A DNA stretch of 64,000 bases from Janthinobacterium sp. GW456P (GCF_002127655.1 NZ_NEHB01000031.1:1-64000), one strand, 5' to 3'. Shown: positions 54,027 to 62,431, counted from the first letter of the stretch. Notes: generated by a model not told the origin, from the letters alone. A program made the numbers and translations.

Positions 54027-54532
54027 GATGTCACTTTACGCAACAGCGACGCCAAAGGAGAGGCATGCCGTGTTTGAGGCTGCTGGCAAGCCGTGGCGTC
54101 AACACGTGCGAACACCGCATCGAACACAAAACGCTGGCGCGCCGGCGCATCGGGTACCGCGCACGGACGTGCGGCGCGGATGCGTTCACGCTGTATCGCT
54201 GGAAACAGCTCGAGCATCGCAGGCGCCCAGGGCCAATCCTCCAGCGCGAGGAACTGCGCCACCATGGATGCCGGTTCATGCCGGAAAATAGCAAACATGG
54301 TCGCAGGACTGGCGGCCATGATACGGTCAAGCGAAGTAACCGCTGGCGGTGGCGGAACAGGTGTCGACAGTACCTCCTCCGCATCCGCGCCATCGAACCC
54401 CAGCTCCTTCAACTCGCGTAAATAGGCGGTCAAGGTGTCGCGGTCGGCCGCCGGCAGTTCGGCCAGGATCAGCCGTCGGTCGGCCGCACCGACAGCATGC
54501 AACGCAATGGCCGCCTGGCGATAGCCGCTCAC
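54014..54532 (-). CDS. Short FliG-like protein lacking the torque domain
   Basis: A 172-residue protein in the fliG position, against ~330 for normal FliG. The start is GTG overlapping the fliF stop (GTGA), with GGAG seven bases upstream. Residues ~4-55 (YRQAAIALHAVGAADRRLIL..LKELG) resemble the FliF-binding N domain. Residues ~70-125 (MFAIFRHEPASMVAQFLALE..MLELFPAIQRERI) resemble the middle domain, with HEPA in place of EHPQ. The C-terminal domain with the charged stator-contact residues is completely missing; a basic tail follows. It could connect MS ring to C ring, as SctK does in other type III systems, but not transmit torque. Homology to FliG is inferred by position and pattern. Confidence 0.6.
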   Translation of the reverse strand: MSGYRQAAIALHAVGAADRRLILAELPAADRDTLTAYLRELKELGFDGADAEEVLSTPVPPPPAVTSLDRIMAASPATMFAIFRHEPASMVAQFLALEDWPWAPAMLELFPAIQRERIRAARPCAVPDAPARQRFVFDAVFARVDATACQQPQTRHASPLASLLRKVTSWTR

Positions 54533-55974
54533 TTGCGCTCTCCATATAAAGTGCCGCCAGCAGGCGTGGCGATCCATTGCTTGACCTCGTTAAGCAATTG
54601 CTGCCTGGCGACAGGATCCAGCCGCTTTTCAGTACGGCGGCGGTTGCGGCGTTTGAGCAGCAGATACAGCGCGCATGCCAAGGCCAGCACAGCCAAAATA
54701 GCCAGCAGCACGGCCGCTACCGGCCACTGCGGCACAATGGCGGCATTCAATGGCGCGGTTTGCAGCGGCACATCGGCGGCTGGTGTGGCCACTGCCGGCG
54801 CACGGTTGGCGGCAGTGGCGAATTTATCCATCGAATACACCACCACAGCATCACCTCGCTGGCTGTTGAAGCCAAGCGCCAGCGCGACCACTTCTTTCAG
54901 ATGCTCCAACTGGACATCGTTCAATGGCTGCTTCAGCAGCACGGCCACGGTCATGCGTTTGACGGTGCCGCTCGCCGGCACCAGTTGCTCGACACGACGC
55001 CCGACCTGGTAGTCGGACTCGCTGCTACTGCCGCCCGCGCCCTGCCCCTTTTGCTCCCCGGCCGGTGCGCCATTACCTTCACGGCTGCTCTGGCGGTCGC
55101 GCACCATCACGCCGGCAGGTTGAACGTCAGCCGCCAGCCCCTTGGCCGGCAAGACTTCCTCTGTCGTGATCTTGCTCTGGTCGAGATTGAGCACCACGTC
55201 GACGCTAGCCACCGTCTCGCCGGTGCCAAAGGTGCGGTCCAATACTTGCGTCACTTTCTTGACCAGGTATTCTTCCGTGCTGCGCTTGGAATCGAGCTGC
55301 GAAACGCCCTGCTCACCACCATCGGCCTGCGCAATGCGCGTCAGCGCCACGCCATGCTGGTTCAGTACGGTGACATCATCGCTGACAATATCGGGCACGG
55401 ATGCCGCGACCAACCGCTGGATGCCCGCCACTTGCGCTGCGCCAAGCACACGGCCGGCCTTCATGGTCAGCGTCACCGACGCTTTCGGCTTGGTGACGGC
55501 CTTCTTGAACAGTCCCTGCTCAGGCAGTGCCAGGTGCACGCGGGCCGCCTGGATCTCTTCGATGGAGAGTATGGTGCGCGTCAGTTCGCCCTGAATCGCG
55601 CGCAAATAATTTACTTTTTGCACAAATTCGGTCATGCCGAAATCGGCATTATTAAATACTTCAAAACCCACCGCGCCATGCAATGGCATTTCCTTGCCCA
55701 TCAACTTGAGCCGAGTCTTATAGACGAGATCCTTCGGTACCAGGATGGTATTGCCGCCATCGGTCAGCTGATAGGGCGTTTTCATGCGATCGAGTTCGGC
55801 GGTCATTGCCGCTGCGTCGGCAGGTGCCACCTCCGAGAACAGCACCTGATAATCGGCACGGTATGCCCAGAACCCGAGGCTGATCACCAGGCCGGCGATC
55901 AGGACGACACCTGCAATGATGCCGATGCGCGCCTGCATTGCCAGGCGCTGCCATGCTTGTACTAATGATGTCAC
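54529..55974 (-). CDS. fliF: Flagellar MS-ring protein FliF
   Basis: A 481-residue protein against ~550 usual. A first membrane helix (GIIAGVVLIAGLVISLGFWAY) is followed by the two ring-building modules (YQVLFSEVAPADAAAMTAEL and VHLALPEQGLFKK), a periplasmic beta region, and a second helix (VAAVLLAILAVLALACALYLL). The cytosolic tail ARQQLLNEVKQWIATPAG keeps the FliG-binding pattern. The GTG start has AGGAG seven bases upstream. It is shorter mainly in the beta-collar region. Confidence 0.92.
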   Translation of the reverse strand: MTSLVQAWQRLAMQARIGIIAGVVLIAGLVISLGFWAYRADYQVLFSEVAPADAAAMTAELDRMKTPYQLTDGGNTILVPKDLVYKTRLKLMGKEMPLHGAVGFEVFNNADFGMTEFVQKVNYLRAIQGELTRTILSIEEIQAARVHLALPEQGLFKKAVTKPKASVTLTMKAGRVLGAAQVAGIQRLVAASVPDIVSDDVTVLNQHGVALTRIAQADGGEQGVSQLDSKRSTEEYLVKKVTQVLDRTFGTGETVASVDVVLNLDQSKITTEEVLPAKGLAADVQPAGVMVRDRQSSREGNGAPAGEQKGQGAGGSSSESDYQVGRRVEQLVPASGTVKRMTVAVLLKQPLNDVQLEHLKEVVALALGFNSQRGDAVVVYSMDKFATAANRAPAVATPAADVPLQTAPLNAAIVPQWPVAAVLLAILAVLALACALYLLLKRRNRRRTEKRLDPVARQQLLNEVKQWIATPAGGTLYGERK

Positions 55975-55984
55975 CGTCTAGCTC

Positions 55985-56278
55985 CTATACCTGCATCCGC
56001 ATTACTTCCTGATACGCGTCCAGCAAACGATTTCTCACCTGCGCCAACAACTGGAACGACAATTTGGCCTCTTCAAGATGGATCATCACCTCGTGCAGGC
56101 TCTGGGATTCTCCTGCCGCCAGCTTTTTCACGTCCGTATCCGCCAGCTCCAGGCTGGCATTGACCGATTTCAGTTCCGCGGCAAACCACTGGCCAAAGCC
56201 TGCGGCAGGCGGATGTGCGGCCACTGGCGCCACGCCTGGCTGGACCAGCGCGGCAGCCGCGATCGATTCGATGGCCAT
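55985..56278 (-). CDS. fliE: Flagellar MS-ring/rod junction protein FliE
   Basis: A 97-residue protein: Ala-rich N-terminus, FGQWFAAELKSVNASLELAD, and C-terminal SLHEVMIHLEEAKLSFQLLA followed by RNRLLDAYQEVMRMQV, the FliE signature. The ATG overlaps the flgC stop; the preceding codon is GTG. It lies 10 bases before fliF. Confidence 0.9.
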   Translation of the reverse strand: MAIESIAAAALVQPGVAPVAAHPPAAGFGQWFAAELKSVNASLELADTDVKKLAAGESQSLHEVMIHLEEAKLSFQLLAQVRNRLLDAYQEVMRMQV

Positions 56279-56712
56279 CACTGCCCCCCGATTTCAAGTG
56301 TGCGCGCCGCCATGGTCTTGGCGGCATTCATAGCTACCACGTTGGCCTCATACGCACGCAATGCCGTATTCAGATTCACCATCTCGGCCGTATGATTGAC
56401 GCCGGGATACGCCACGAAACCCTTGGTATCGGCATAGGGATGACCCGGCTCGTACACCATGCGCGGCTGCACCGCTTGCGGTTCGACGGATGCCACCTGC
56501 ACACCGCCCTGCCCGGCCGCATACAGCGCGCCGAACTGCTGGCTGAACGCCATTGGTGCCTGCTGCGCCAGCACCTGCATGGGCCGGTACAGCTGCGCCG
56601 CCGATGGCGCCGCATTGTGCATATTGGCGATATTGGCTGCCGTCACGTCGAGCCGCAGTTTTTCAACCCGCATGCCGCTGGCGCTGATCTGGAATGCCGC
56701 GTTATAGTCCAT
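56278..56712 (-). CDS. flgC: Flagellar proximal rod protein FlgC
   Basis: A 144-residue axial protein: FQISASGMRVEKLRLDVTA, then NIANMHNAAPSAAQLYRP in place of the usual ANANTP..YRR segment, and the C-terminal MVNLNTALRAYEANVVAMNA, the typical rod coil. HPYADTKGFVAYPGVNH is the conserved FlgC core. It overlaps flgB by one base. Confidence 0.92.
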   Translation of the reverse strand: MDYNAAFQISASGMRVEKLRLDVTAANIANMHNAAPSAAQLYRPMQVLAQQAPMAFSQQFGALYAAGQGGVQVASVEPQAVQPRMVYEPGHPYADTKGFVAYPGVNHTAEMVNLNTALRAYEANVVAMNAAKTMAARTLEIGGQ

Positions 56713-57080
56713 CAGCGTTTACCCTCATTGATTGCACTGCCCAGCAGTGCAAAGTGTTTGTTCAGTGCCTTCAGCAACGCTTGCTGGTGCAAGGTGTTCT
56801 CTGATAATGCCGCCACTTCCATATCGAGCGCCACGGGCTCGCCATTGCCAGCCAGTTCAAACGCCGGCCGGAAATCTCCCAGGCTGGCCAGCGACGGCGC
56901 CGCACCGCCGGTGCTACGGGACAGTTCCGCCAGCCGGCCTTCAAAACTGACAGCCAGGCGCTGATATCCGGGCGTATTCGCGTTGGCGATATTTTGTGCG
57001 ATCGCCTGCTGCCGCATGCCTGCAGCGTCCAATGCCAGACTCAACAACCCGGTCGTACTGCTATCGATAAGTGATACCAT
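56712..57080 (-). CDS. flgB: Flagellar proximal rod protein FlgB
   Basis: A 122-residue protein with AAGMRQQAIAQNIANANTPGY, the classic FlgB/axial motif, and a C-terminal helix with TLHQQALLKALNKHFALLG. The ATG at 57080 is preferred because GGGAG lies 8 bases upstream. The 57081-57148 gap to flgI has no other gene. flgB following flgI is an uncommon gene order. Confidence 0.9.
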   Translation of the reverse strand: MVSLIDSSTTGLLSLALDAAGMRQQAIAQNIANANTPGYQRLAVSFEGRLAELSRSTGGAAPSLASLGDFRPAFELAGNGEPVALDMEVAALSENTLHQQALLKALNKHFALLGSAINEGKR

Positions 57081-57148
57081 GGAACCAACTCCCGCTTCAT
57101 CATTCATGACTACAGCCGAGGCCATGGACTGGCGCCGGCGCCCGCTTG

Positions 57149-58267
57149 TTACTGCACCACCAGTTCCGCATGCAGCGCCCCGGCGGCTTTGACGGCACGC
57201 AGGATCGAAATCATGTCGCGCGTGTTCGTCTTCAGGCGCGCCAGCGACTGCACCAGGTCGGCCACCGTATTGCTGGTCGCCGCCACATAACCCGTTTCAC
57301 CCCGCTCCTCCACATCGACCCGGCTGTTGGCGACGCGCAGGCTGCGCACACCATCGCCGACGCGGCTTACCAGCAATGGCTGGGATACCGAATTGTCGGT
57401 AAGGATGGTGACTTTCAACTCGCCATGCGACACCACCACCTTGGAAATGCGCACGTCGCCGCCCGACACCACGGTGCCGGTGCGCTCGTTGATCACGACG
57501 CGGGCACGGCGGTCCGGTTCGACCGTGACGTTTTCCAGGGCGGTCAGGAAATCGGTGACGCGGCCGCGCCGCGCTTCGGGTATGCGCACCTCGATGCCGG
57601 CGGCATCCTGCGCCACCGCCAGGCCCGTGCCCAGTGCGCTGTTGATGGCGCTGGCGACCCGCGTGGCGGTCGTATAGTCCGGTTCAGCCAGGACAAAGGT
57701 GACGCTCTGGCCAGCATGGGTAACGTCGGCCGGCACGCCAACCTCGACGACGGCGCCACCCGGCACCGACGCGACGGTCGGGTGGTTTTTCTGCACCACG
57801 TTGCCATTCATGTCGTACTTATAGCCGCCGACCGATACCGGCCCTTGGGCCAGCGCATAAATACGCCCATCCGGTCCTTTCAAAGGCGCCAGCATCAGCG
57901 CGCCGCCGACCAGGCTTCGCGCGTCGCCGATCGACGTGATCGTCACATCGAGCGCCTCGCCAGCGCGGGCGAACGGCGACAGCGTGGCAGTGACCATGAC
58001 CGCGGCGACGTTGCGGCTCTGCACATCGTCGGCCACGATACTCATGTCGAAGCGCGACAGCATATTGGCGATCGACTGGCGCGTCGCCTTGTTGCGGCTG
58101 GAGTCCCCGGTACCGGCCAGGCCGGTAACGATGCCGTAGCCAGTCAGTGCATTGTCACGCCAGCCCGCCATCTTGCCGAGGTCCTTGATGCGGATCACCT
58201 CGGCCTGGGTCCATCCGCTGCACAGCAACGCCGCCAGCAAGCCAGCGCGCAATAGATGTTTGATCAT
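57149..58267 (-). CDS. flgI: Flagellar P-ring protein FlgI
   Basis: A 372-residue periplasmic protein from the ATG at 58267. It has a signal peptide (LLRAGLLAALLCSGWTQA), then GYGIVTGLAGTGDSS and the FlgI hallmarks SRNVAAVMVTATLSPFARAG and IGDARSLVGGALMLAPLKG. The C-terminal TVADLVQSLARLKTNTRDMI is intact. It forms the ring around the rod in the peptidoglycan layer. No flgJ gene follows, although it commonly does. Confidence 0.93.
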   Translation of the reverse strand: MIKHLLRAGLLAALLCSGWTQAEVIRIKDLGKMAGWRDNALTGYGIVTGLAGTGDSSRNKATRQSIANMLSRFDMSIVADDVQSRNVAAVMVTATLSPFARAGEALDVTITSIGDARSLVGGALMLAPLKGPDGRIYALAQGPVSVGGYKYDMNGNVVQKNHPTVASVPGGAVVEVGVPADVTHAGQSVTFVLAEPDYTTATRVASAINSALGTGLAVAQDAAGIEVRIPEARRGRVTDFLTALENVTVEPDRRARVVINERTGTVVSGGDVRISKVVVSHGELKVTILTDNSVSQPLLVSRVGDGVRSLRVANSRVDVEERGETGYVAATSNTVADLVQSLARLKTNTRDMISILRAVKAAGALHAELVVQ

Positions 58268-58269
58268 GG

Positions 58270-58842
58270 TTACAATCCGAAGAAGGTCAGGAAGCGCTGC
58301 CACCACGCCGGACGCTGCGAGTCGGCCAGGTCGCCCTGGCCGGCGTAGCTGATCTTCGCGTCGGCGATGCGGGTCGACAAGACCACGTTCGCATCGGACA
58401 CATCCTGCGGACGAATACGGCCTTCCACCTTGATCGTCTGCTGCTCGTTATTCACATTCAGTATCTGCTCACCGGCCACGACCAGGTCGCCGCCAGCCAG
58501 CACTTCGCGCACGCTGACCGTAATTTGCGCCAGCACCCGTCCTTCGCGCGCCGTGCGGCCACGGCCATCCATCTGATTATTCGCATTGATGCCGGCGGCA
58601 TATCCGCGGCCAGGGCGCTGGATTTCGAGACCCACGCCGGCATCGCGCCCGGCGCTGGTATTGGCAGTGCTGGTGGCGCTGGCATTTTCATACACCATCA
58701 CGGTAATCAGGTCGCCAGCCCGGCGCGGCCGCAAATCCGAGGTCAGCGACTGGTAGCTACCAGGCTGATACAGGCTGTCCGCGTGCGCGTGCGCCGTGCC
58801 TGCCAGCATCGCCAAGTAGCCTACAATTTTCAAGTAACGCAT
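58270..58842 (-). CDS. flgH: Flagellar L-ring protein FlgH without lipobox Cys
   Basis: A 190-residue protein against ~225 usual. The core motifs DLRPRRAGDLITVMVYENAS, VRVxEVLAGGDLVVxGEQ-type and RIRPQDVSDANVVLSTRIAD are intact. The N-terminal signal (YLAMLAGTAHAHADSLY) has no cysteine, whereas FlgH is normally a lipoprotein. The L ring may be anchored without a lipid here, or the outer-membrane bushing may be different. It lies 3 bases after flgA and immediately before flgI. Confidence 0.88.
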   Translation of the reverse strand: MRYLKIVGYLAMLAGTAHAHADSLYQPGSYQSLTSDLRPRRAGDLITVMVYENASATSTANTSAGRDAGVGLEIQRPGRGYAAGINANNQMDGRGRTAREGRVLAQITVSVREVLAGGDLVVAGEQILNVNNEQQTIKVEGRIRPQDVSDANVVLSTRIADAKISYAGQGDLADSQRPAWWQRFLTFFGL

Positions 58843-58845
58843 TGC

Positions 58846-59826
58846 CTACCTTCCATCGATTCGCACCTGGCCCGGCGCAATGACTTTTGCACTGACCGCC
58901 TCGCTACTTTGCTGCAATTTGACTGGCACCATTTGTCCAAGCTGTCCATCGGCTTGCGCCACAGCCACAGTTTCCAGCAAAATTCCATGATTCCTGACCT
59001 CTACCACCACCCTGTCACCGCGCATGACGATGCCGGCCGGCGCCACTTGCCGGACAGTCAACACCTGCCCCTGCGCCAGCCCTGCCCGCAAACGCGGCGT
59101 TCCGGCCAGCGCCTCGGGCTTCATTGCCGCATCCGCCAAGCCAGCCACATCGCGCATGGCCAGCACCACATCCTGCGCCGTCACCGTGTCGCCCTCGGCC
59201 AGCGCGCGGCGCGCCACATACACCTCTTGCCGCGCCACCACCGCCAACGTCACCACTACCGAGCGGTACAAGGCGCCATCGACGAATACATCTACCCACA
59301 CGGGCAGCCGTGCCCGCAACGACTGGCGCTCGATGGCACGCACCCGGTATTCCACCCGGCCTGATGGCAAGGCCAACTCCGCCAGCGGCGCCGCCAGGCT
59401 CAGTTCCAGCGACGCATATTGGGGGCCGAACACTGCCGACACATGCCGGACCGCTTCGGCCAGCGGCAAGGCCGGGTCCAGCGCGCGGCTTTCACGGCGT
59501 ATCGTCACGCTGCGCGCACCCTGCCACTCGATGCGCTGTCCCAACGGAAACTGCTGTCCCCGCAAAGCCACTTCCAGCTCGGCGCGGCTACGCCGGTCGA
59601 CATGCCCGGCCAAGGGGGCGCTGCCCACAGGCAGCGCGGCAATCGCCTCGGTCATCCGGGCATCCCCCGCATCGACCTTGGCAAGGTCCGACAGCACCAT
59701 GCGCGGGCGGCTCAGCAAGACTTCGTCGCGCAAATCAATTTTTACCGTCGAGGCATGCGCCGCAATACCCAGCACGGCGAGTGGTGCGCAAGCCAACCAG
59801 CGGAACAGGAAGCTCGCTGCAGCCAT
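58846..59826 (-). CDS. flgA: P-ring assembly chaperone FlgA, long form
   Basis: A 326-residue protein with a signal peptide (FLFRWLACAPLAVLGIAAHA). The C-terminal half is the FlgA/SAF domain: YVARRALAEGDTVTAQDVVL, LRAGLAQGQVLTVRQVAPA, GDRVVVEVRNHGILLETVAV. The N-terminal half has an additional domain not seen in short FlgAs. It lies between flgG and flgH, 3 bases from each, so it is co-translated with ring genes. Confidence 0.88.
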   Translation of the reverse strand: MAAASFLFRWLACAPLAVLGIAAHASTVKIDLRDEVLLSRPRMVLSDLAKVDAGDARMTEAIAALPVGSAPLAGHVDRRSRAELEVALRGQQFPLGQRIEWQGARSVTIRRESRALDPALPLAEAVRHVSAVFGPQYASLELSLAAPLAELALPSGRVEYRVRAIERQSLRARLPVWVDVFVDGALYRSVVVTLAVVARQEVYVARRALAEGDTVTAQDVVLAMRDVAGLADAAMKPEALAGTPRLRAGLAQGQVLTVRQVAPAGIVMRGDRVVVEVRNHGILLETVAVAQADGQLGQMVPVKLQQSSEAVSAKVIAPGQVRIDGR

Positions 59827-59829
59827 ACT

Positions 59830-60609
59830 TTATTTCCGCAGGTTATTGCTCATACCCAGCATTTCATCGGAAGCCTGGATCACCTTCACACTGCTTTCGT
59901 ACGCGCGTTGCGCCACCATCAAATCGACCATTTCCTCGATCAGCTTGACATTCGACGACTCAAGGAAACCTTGCGCCAAGGTTCCCAGCCCATCATCGCC
60001 CGGCTTGCCGTAGATCGCATCGCCGGAACGTTCCGACGGTTTGTACAGGTTGCCGCCCAGCGACAGCAGGCCCGTCGTGTCAGAAAAGCGTGCCAGCTCG
60101 ATGCGCCCCACCTCGCTTGCCTCGCCTTTGTCGCGGCTCACCATCACACGGCCATCGGCGCTCAAGCTCACTTCCCTGGCATCGGTACCCACATGGATCG
60201 CCGGTTTGAATACGTGGCCATCGGAAGTGGCTAGAAAGCCGTCCTTGTCGACCGACAAGGTTCCGCCGCGGCTATACGCAGGCGTGCCGTCGACATCGAC
60301 CACCTCGAAAAAACCTTCGCCCTTGATGGCGACATCCATGGCTGAATCCGTCTTTTTCAAGTCGCCGGCAGTAAATACCTGGGACAGTGAAAAAATACCG
60401 ACACCACGTCCCCGCCACAGGTTCTGCCCCGCCTGCACGTCATCGCCGCGCACCGCGCGCGACACTTCGCGGCTGACCATGTCTTCAAAACTGACGCGCC
60501 CCTTTTTGAAACCGGGTGTATTCACATTCGCCAGATTATTGGCGATGGTGTCGACACTTTTTTGCTGCATGTGCATGCCGGTGGCGGCGATATAGAGCGA
60601 ATCGTTCAT
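59830..60609 (-). CDS. flgG: Flagellar distal rod protein FlgG
   Basis: A 259-residue axial protein. YIAATGMHMQQKSVDTIANN with LANVNTPGFKK at the N-terminus, the central DVAIKGEGFFEVVDVDGTPA, GFLESSNVKLIEEMVDLMVA with QRAYESSVKVIQ at the C-terminus are all as in FlgG. It has normal length and lies 6 bases after flgF. Confidence 0.93.
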   Translation of the reverse strand: MNDSLYIAATGMHMQQKSVDTIANNLANVNTPGFKKGRVSFEDMVSREVSRAVRGDDVQAGQNLWRGRGVGIFSLSQVFTAGDLKKTDSAMDVAIKGEGFFEVVDVDGTPAYSRGGTLSVDKDGFLATSDGHVFKPAIHVGTDAREVSLSADGRVMVSRDKGEASEVGRIELARFSDTTGLLSLGGNLYKPSERSGDAIYGKPGDDGLGTLAQGFLESSNVKLIEEMVDLMVAQRAYESSVKVIQASDEMLGMSNNLRK

Positions 60610-60615
60610 GCTGCG

Positions 60616-61338
60616 TTAAAACTCCCCAAGCTTGCGTATCGTTTTTTCCAGCACATCGTCATAACCCTGCATGATTTTTTGCAGCGCTTCGAAATGACGC
60701 ACGGTTTCCGTCAGGCGCACCATCTCCTGAGCGGAATTGACATTCGATGCTTCTTGAAATCCAGCGCGCACCTTGCTGCTCACATCGCGTTCCGCCAGAT
60801 GCGCATTTCCCTGCACATACAATCCGCCACCGACGGGCAGCAGCGCTTGTGGATTGCTGAAATGCACGAGTTTTAATCGACCGGCAATACGCTCCCCTTG
60901 GCGCACATCACCATTCGCATCGATTTTAAAAGGGTCGGGAGTCAGAATAATGTCGCCAGTGGCGCCAGCCAGCGGCAAATCGTGCGCGCCCACCAGGCGT
61001 CCATTCATATCGACGCGCAATGCGCCCTGCCGTGTGTATTGCGGTCCGGAACGGCTTTCCACCTCAAAAAAGGCAGCGCCCTCTATCGCCACGTCCTGCG
61101 CATTGGCGGTATGGCGCAAAGAACCGGCGGAAGGATCAATCGTCAGGGAAGATGAAAAAATAGATGGACCAACAGCGCCTTGTTGCAAGCCATCCTGCAT
61201 ATGCGCGGCAAATGCGGGGCCGACCAACACCTGCTTTTTATATGCAGGCGTAAGCACATTCGCCACGTTCTGGCTGATCGTTTCCAGCCGCTGCAAGTCG
61301 TGTTGCATGCCGTTGCCGGCGATAGCCATCAAGTCCAT
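60616..61338 (-). CDS. flgF: Flagellar proximal rod protein FlgF, first gene of the operon
   Basis: A 240-residue axial protein of the FlgF/FlgG family starting MDLMAIAGNGMQHD, with ISQNVANVLTPAYKKQ in the N-terminal coil, DVAIEGAAFFEV, and FQEASNVNSAQEMVRLTETV at the C-terminus. Position before flgG supports FlgF. The N-terminal signature is unusual (ANVLTPAYKK rather than ANANTPGFK). The start at 61338 is the best candidate; an ATG at 61329 with GGA upstream is an alternative. The 5' part is duplicated at 63355-63583. Confidence 0.85.
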   Translation of the reverse strand: MDLMAIAGNGMQHDLQRLETISQNVANVLTPAYKKQVLVGPAFAAHMQDGLQQGAVGPSIFSSSLTIDPSAGSLRHTANAQDVAIEGAAFFEVESRSGPQYTRQGALRVDMNGRLVGAHDLPLAGATGDIILTPDPFKIDANGDVRQGERIAGRLKLVHFSNPQALLPVGGGLYVQGNAHLAERDVSSKVRAGFQEASNVNSAQEMVRLTETVRHFEALQKIMQGYDDVLEKTIRKLGEF

Positions 61339-61406
61339 ACGTACGCAATCAATACCCGCGCACAAAGGCACGAAGGAAATTTAAGTAGATTAAAACAATA
61401 TCATAC

Positions 61407-61428
61407 CTGGCAACAAAATTGTTGCCAG
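61407..61428. promoter_or_regulatory. Perfect palindrome upstream of the flagellar operon
   Basis: Perfect 10-bp arms CTGGCAACAA and TTGTTGCCAG with a 2-base centre lie about 70 bases upstream of the flgF start, in an AT-rich stretch (61380-61500) without genes. It is a candidate operator for a dimeric regulator. A decayed version (CTGACAACAA, TTGTTGCAC) lies at about 63651-63670 upstream of the truncated flgF copy. No good sigma-28 promoter was recognised here. Confidence 0.5.
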
Positions 61429-61623
61429 GACGTAAAATTTTATATAATTGAAATTTGGAACTTTTTTAAAAAAGAAAAATAAAATGTCTTTTTATTAATT
61501 ATTTACATGTGACTTTAAAAAAGGATCTCCAGAGCTTGCTAGGTTACGTACCCGAATCCACGCGCTGCGGACCAAGGCTTGGATTAATCGGGTAATCATT
61601 GTTTCAGGGCTGCGTACCCCCTA

Positions 61624-62060
61624 TCAGCCAGCGTTGTACACCTTGAAGGTGCTGGCGTTGTTGTGGAAGTTGCTGACCTTGTTCGGCACCGTCAGCACCT
61701 GCCCTTCGATCAGCGTGTCGCTGAGCGTCAGCCCATTCGCATCGGCCAGCAGATACCACAGGCTTTCATCGCCCCAGACGGCGCGCGCGATCGCACCCAG
61801 CGTGTCTCCCTTGCGTACCGTATAGGCGCTCGCGGTGGCGCCCGGATAGGACGAATTGATCGGCTGGTAGTTCTGGTCGAAGTCAGCCGACGATACCGGC
61901 TTGGCGTTACGGAAGCCGCCAGGCGTGGTCAGGCCGCGCTGCGCCAGTTCTTCCGCATACGAAATTGTCGATGGCCCTTCGCTGCTGACGTCGCCGATGG
62001 TATGGCCATTCATATAGTAGAAGCGATGTGCCACTTCCAGGTTGCCATTGCCCAGCGTCT
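61624..62060 (-). pseudogene. LysM segment of an RHS-type protein, truncated
   Basis: The reading NLEVAHRFYYMNGHTIGDVS, FRNAKPVSSADFDQNYQPIN and YTVRKGDTLGAIARAVWGDES (the LysM domain), then SLWYLLADANGL and PNKVSNFHNNASTFKVYNAG, is the stretch found near the C-terminal end of RHS-core proteins in Oxalobacteraceae. It ends abruptly after FKVYNAG and has no proper start; upstream the frame joins RAYT debris. It is non-functional. Confidence 0.65.
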
Positions 62061-62099
62061 ACTTATGCCGCAGCACTCCGGAATCTGCCTCCGGCCTCA

Positions 62100-62200
62100 C
62101 CGTTGGGCCATAACGGCATTTAGTAAAACGCAACTTGCAATAGATCAAGACAACCAAAGCTGAGATCGTGTACGAACGCCGGACCTGACCCCGGCTCCTG
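62100..62200 (+). repeat. RAYT 3' fragment and REP core inserted in RHS debris
   Basis: TTTAGTAAAACGCAACTTGC through GAGATCGTGTACGAACG matches the last ~60 bases of the RAYT gene, then the REP core GGACCTGACCCCGG at 62181-62194. Another REP core stands alone at 62592-62606. Confidence 0.55.
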
Positions 62201-62430
62201 CAATGCGCCCAAGGCAAACCCGTTCCAGTTAAAGCCATCCTGCGCGCCTATGGCCATGCCCACCATCTGGCTGGCAATCGACCCGAGGGCACCAGCCATT
62301 GCGCCGCCTGCCACTATCGCAGAGGTAGCGGTCGTCGCATCATCAAGGCGCTGCTCGATGGCATTATCATCAAGTACCAGACCAAGCAGATGATGGGCAA
62401 CCTGAGCAGCTAAGGGATTCTTAGCAGCTA
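62195..62430 (-). pseudogene. RHS pretoxin-region fragment
   Basis: An open minus-strand frame reads AAKNPLAAQVAHHLLGLVLD, TATSAIVAGGAMAGALGSIA and VGMAIGAQDGFNWNGFALGA, the Gly/Ala-rich hydrophobic section of the giant LysM/RHS proteins. It breaks off at the REP core. In intact relatives this section and the LysM part would belong to one protein, but here the order is disturbed, so at least two recombination events occurred. Confidence 0.55.
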
Positions 62431-62431
62431 A

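Noticed and set aside
57146-58255. Plus-strand frames opposite flgI, fliI, fliF and flgA
   Set aside because: Each lies wholly within a well-supported flagellar gene on the other strand and shows the His/Arg-rich composition of antisense GC-rich DNA.
62310-62425. Plus-strand frame ending before the hairpin at 62432, read as the end of a gene with its own terminator
   Set aside because: The minus-strand frame in the same place gives a clear RHS-type sequence, so the plus frame is more likely a shadow and the terminator a remnant.
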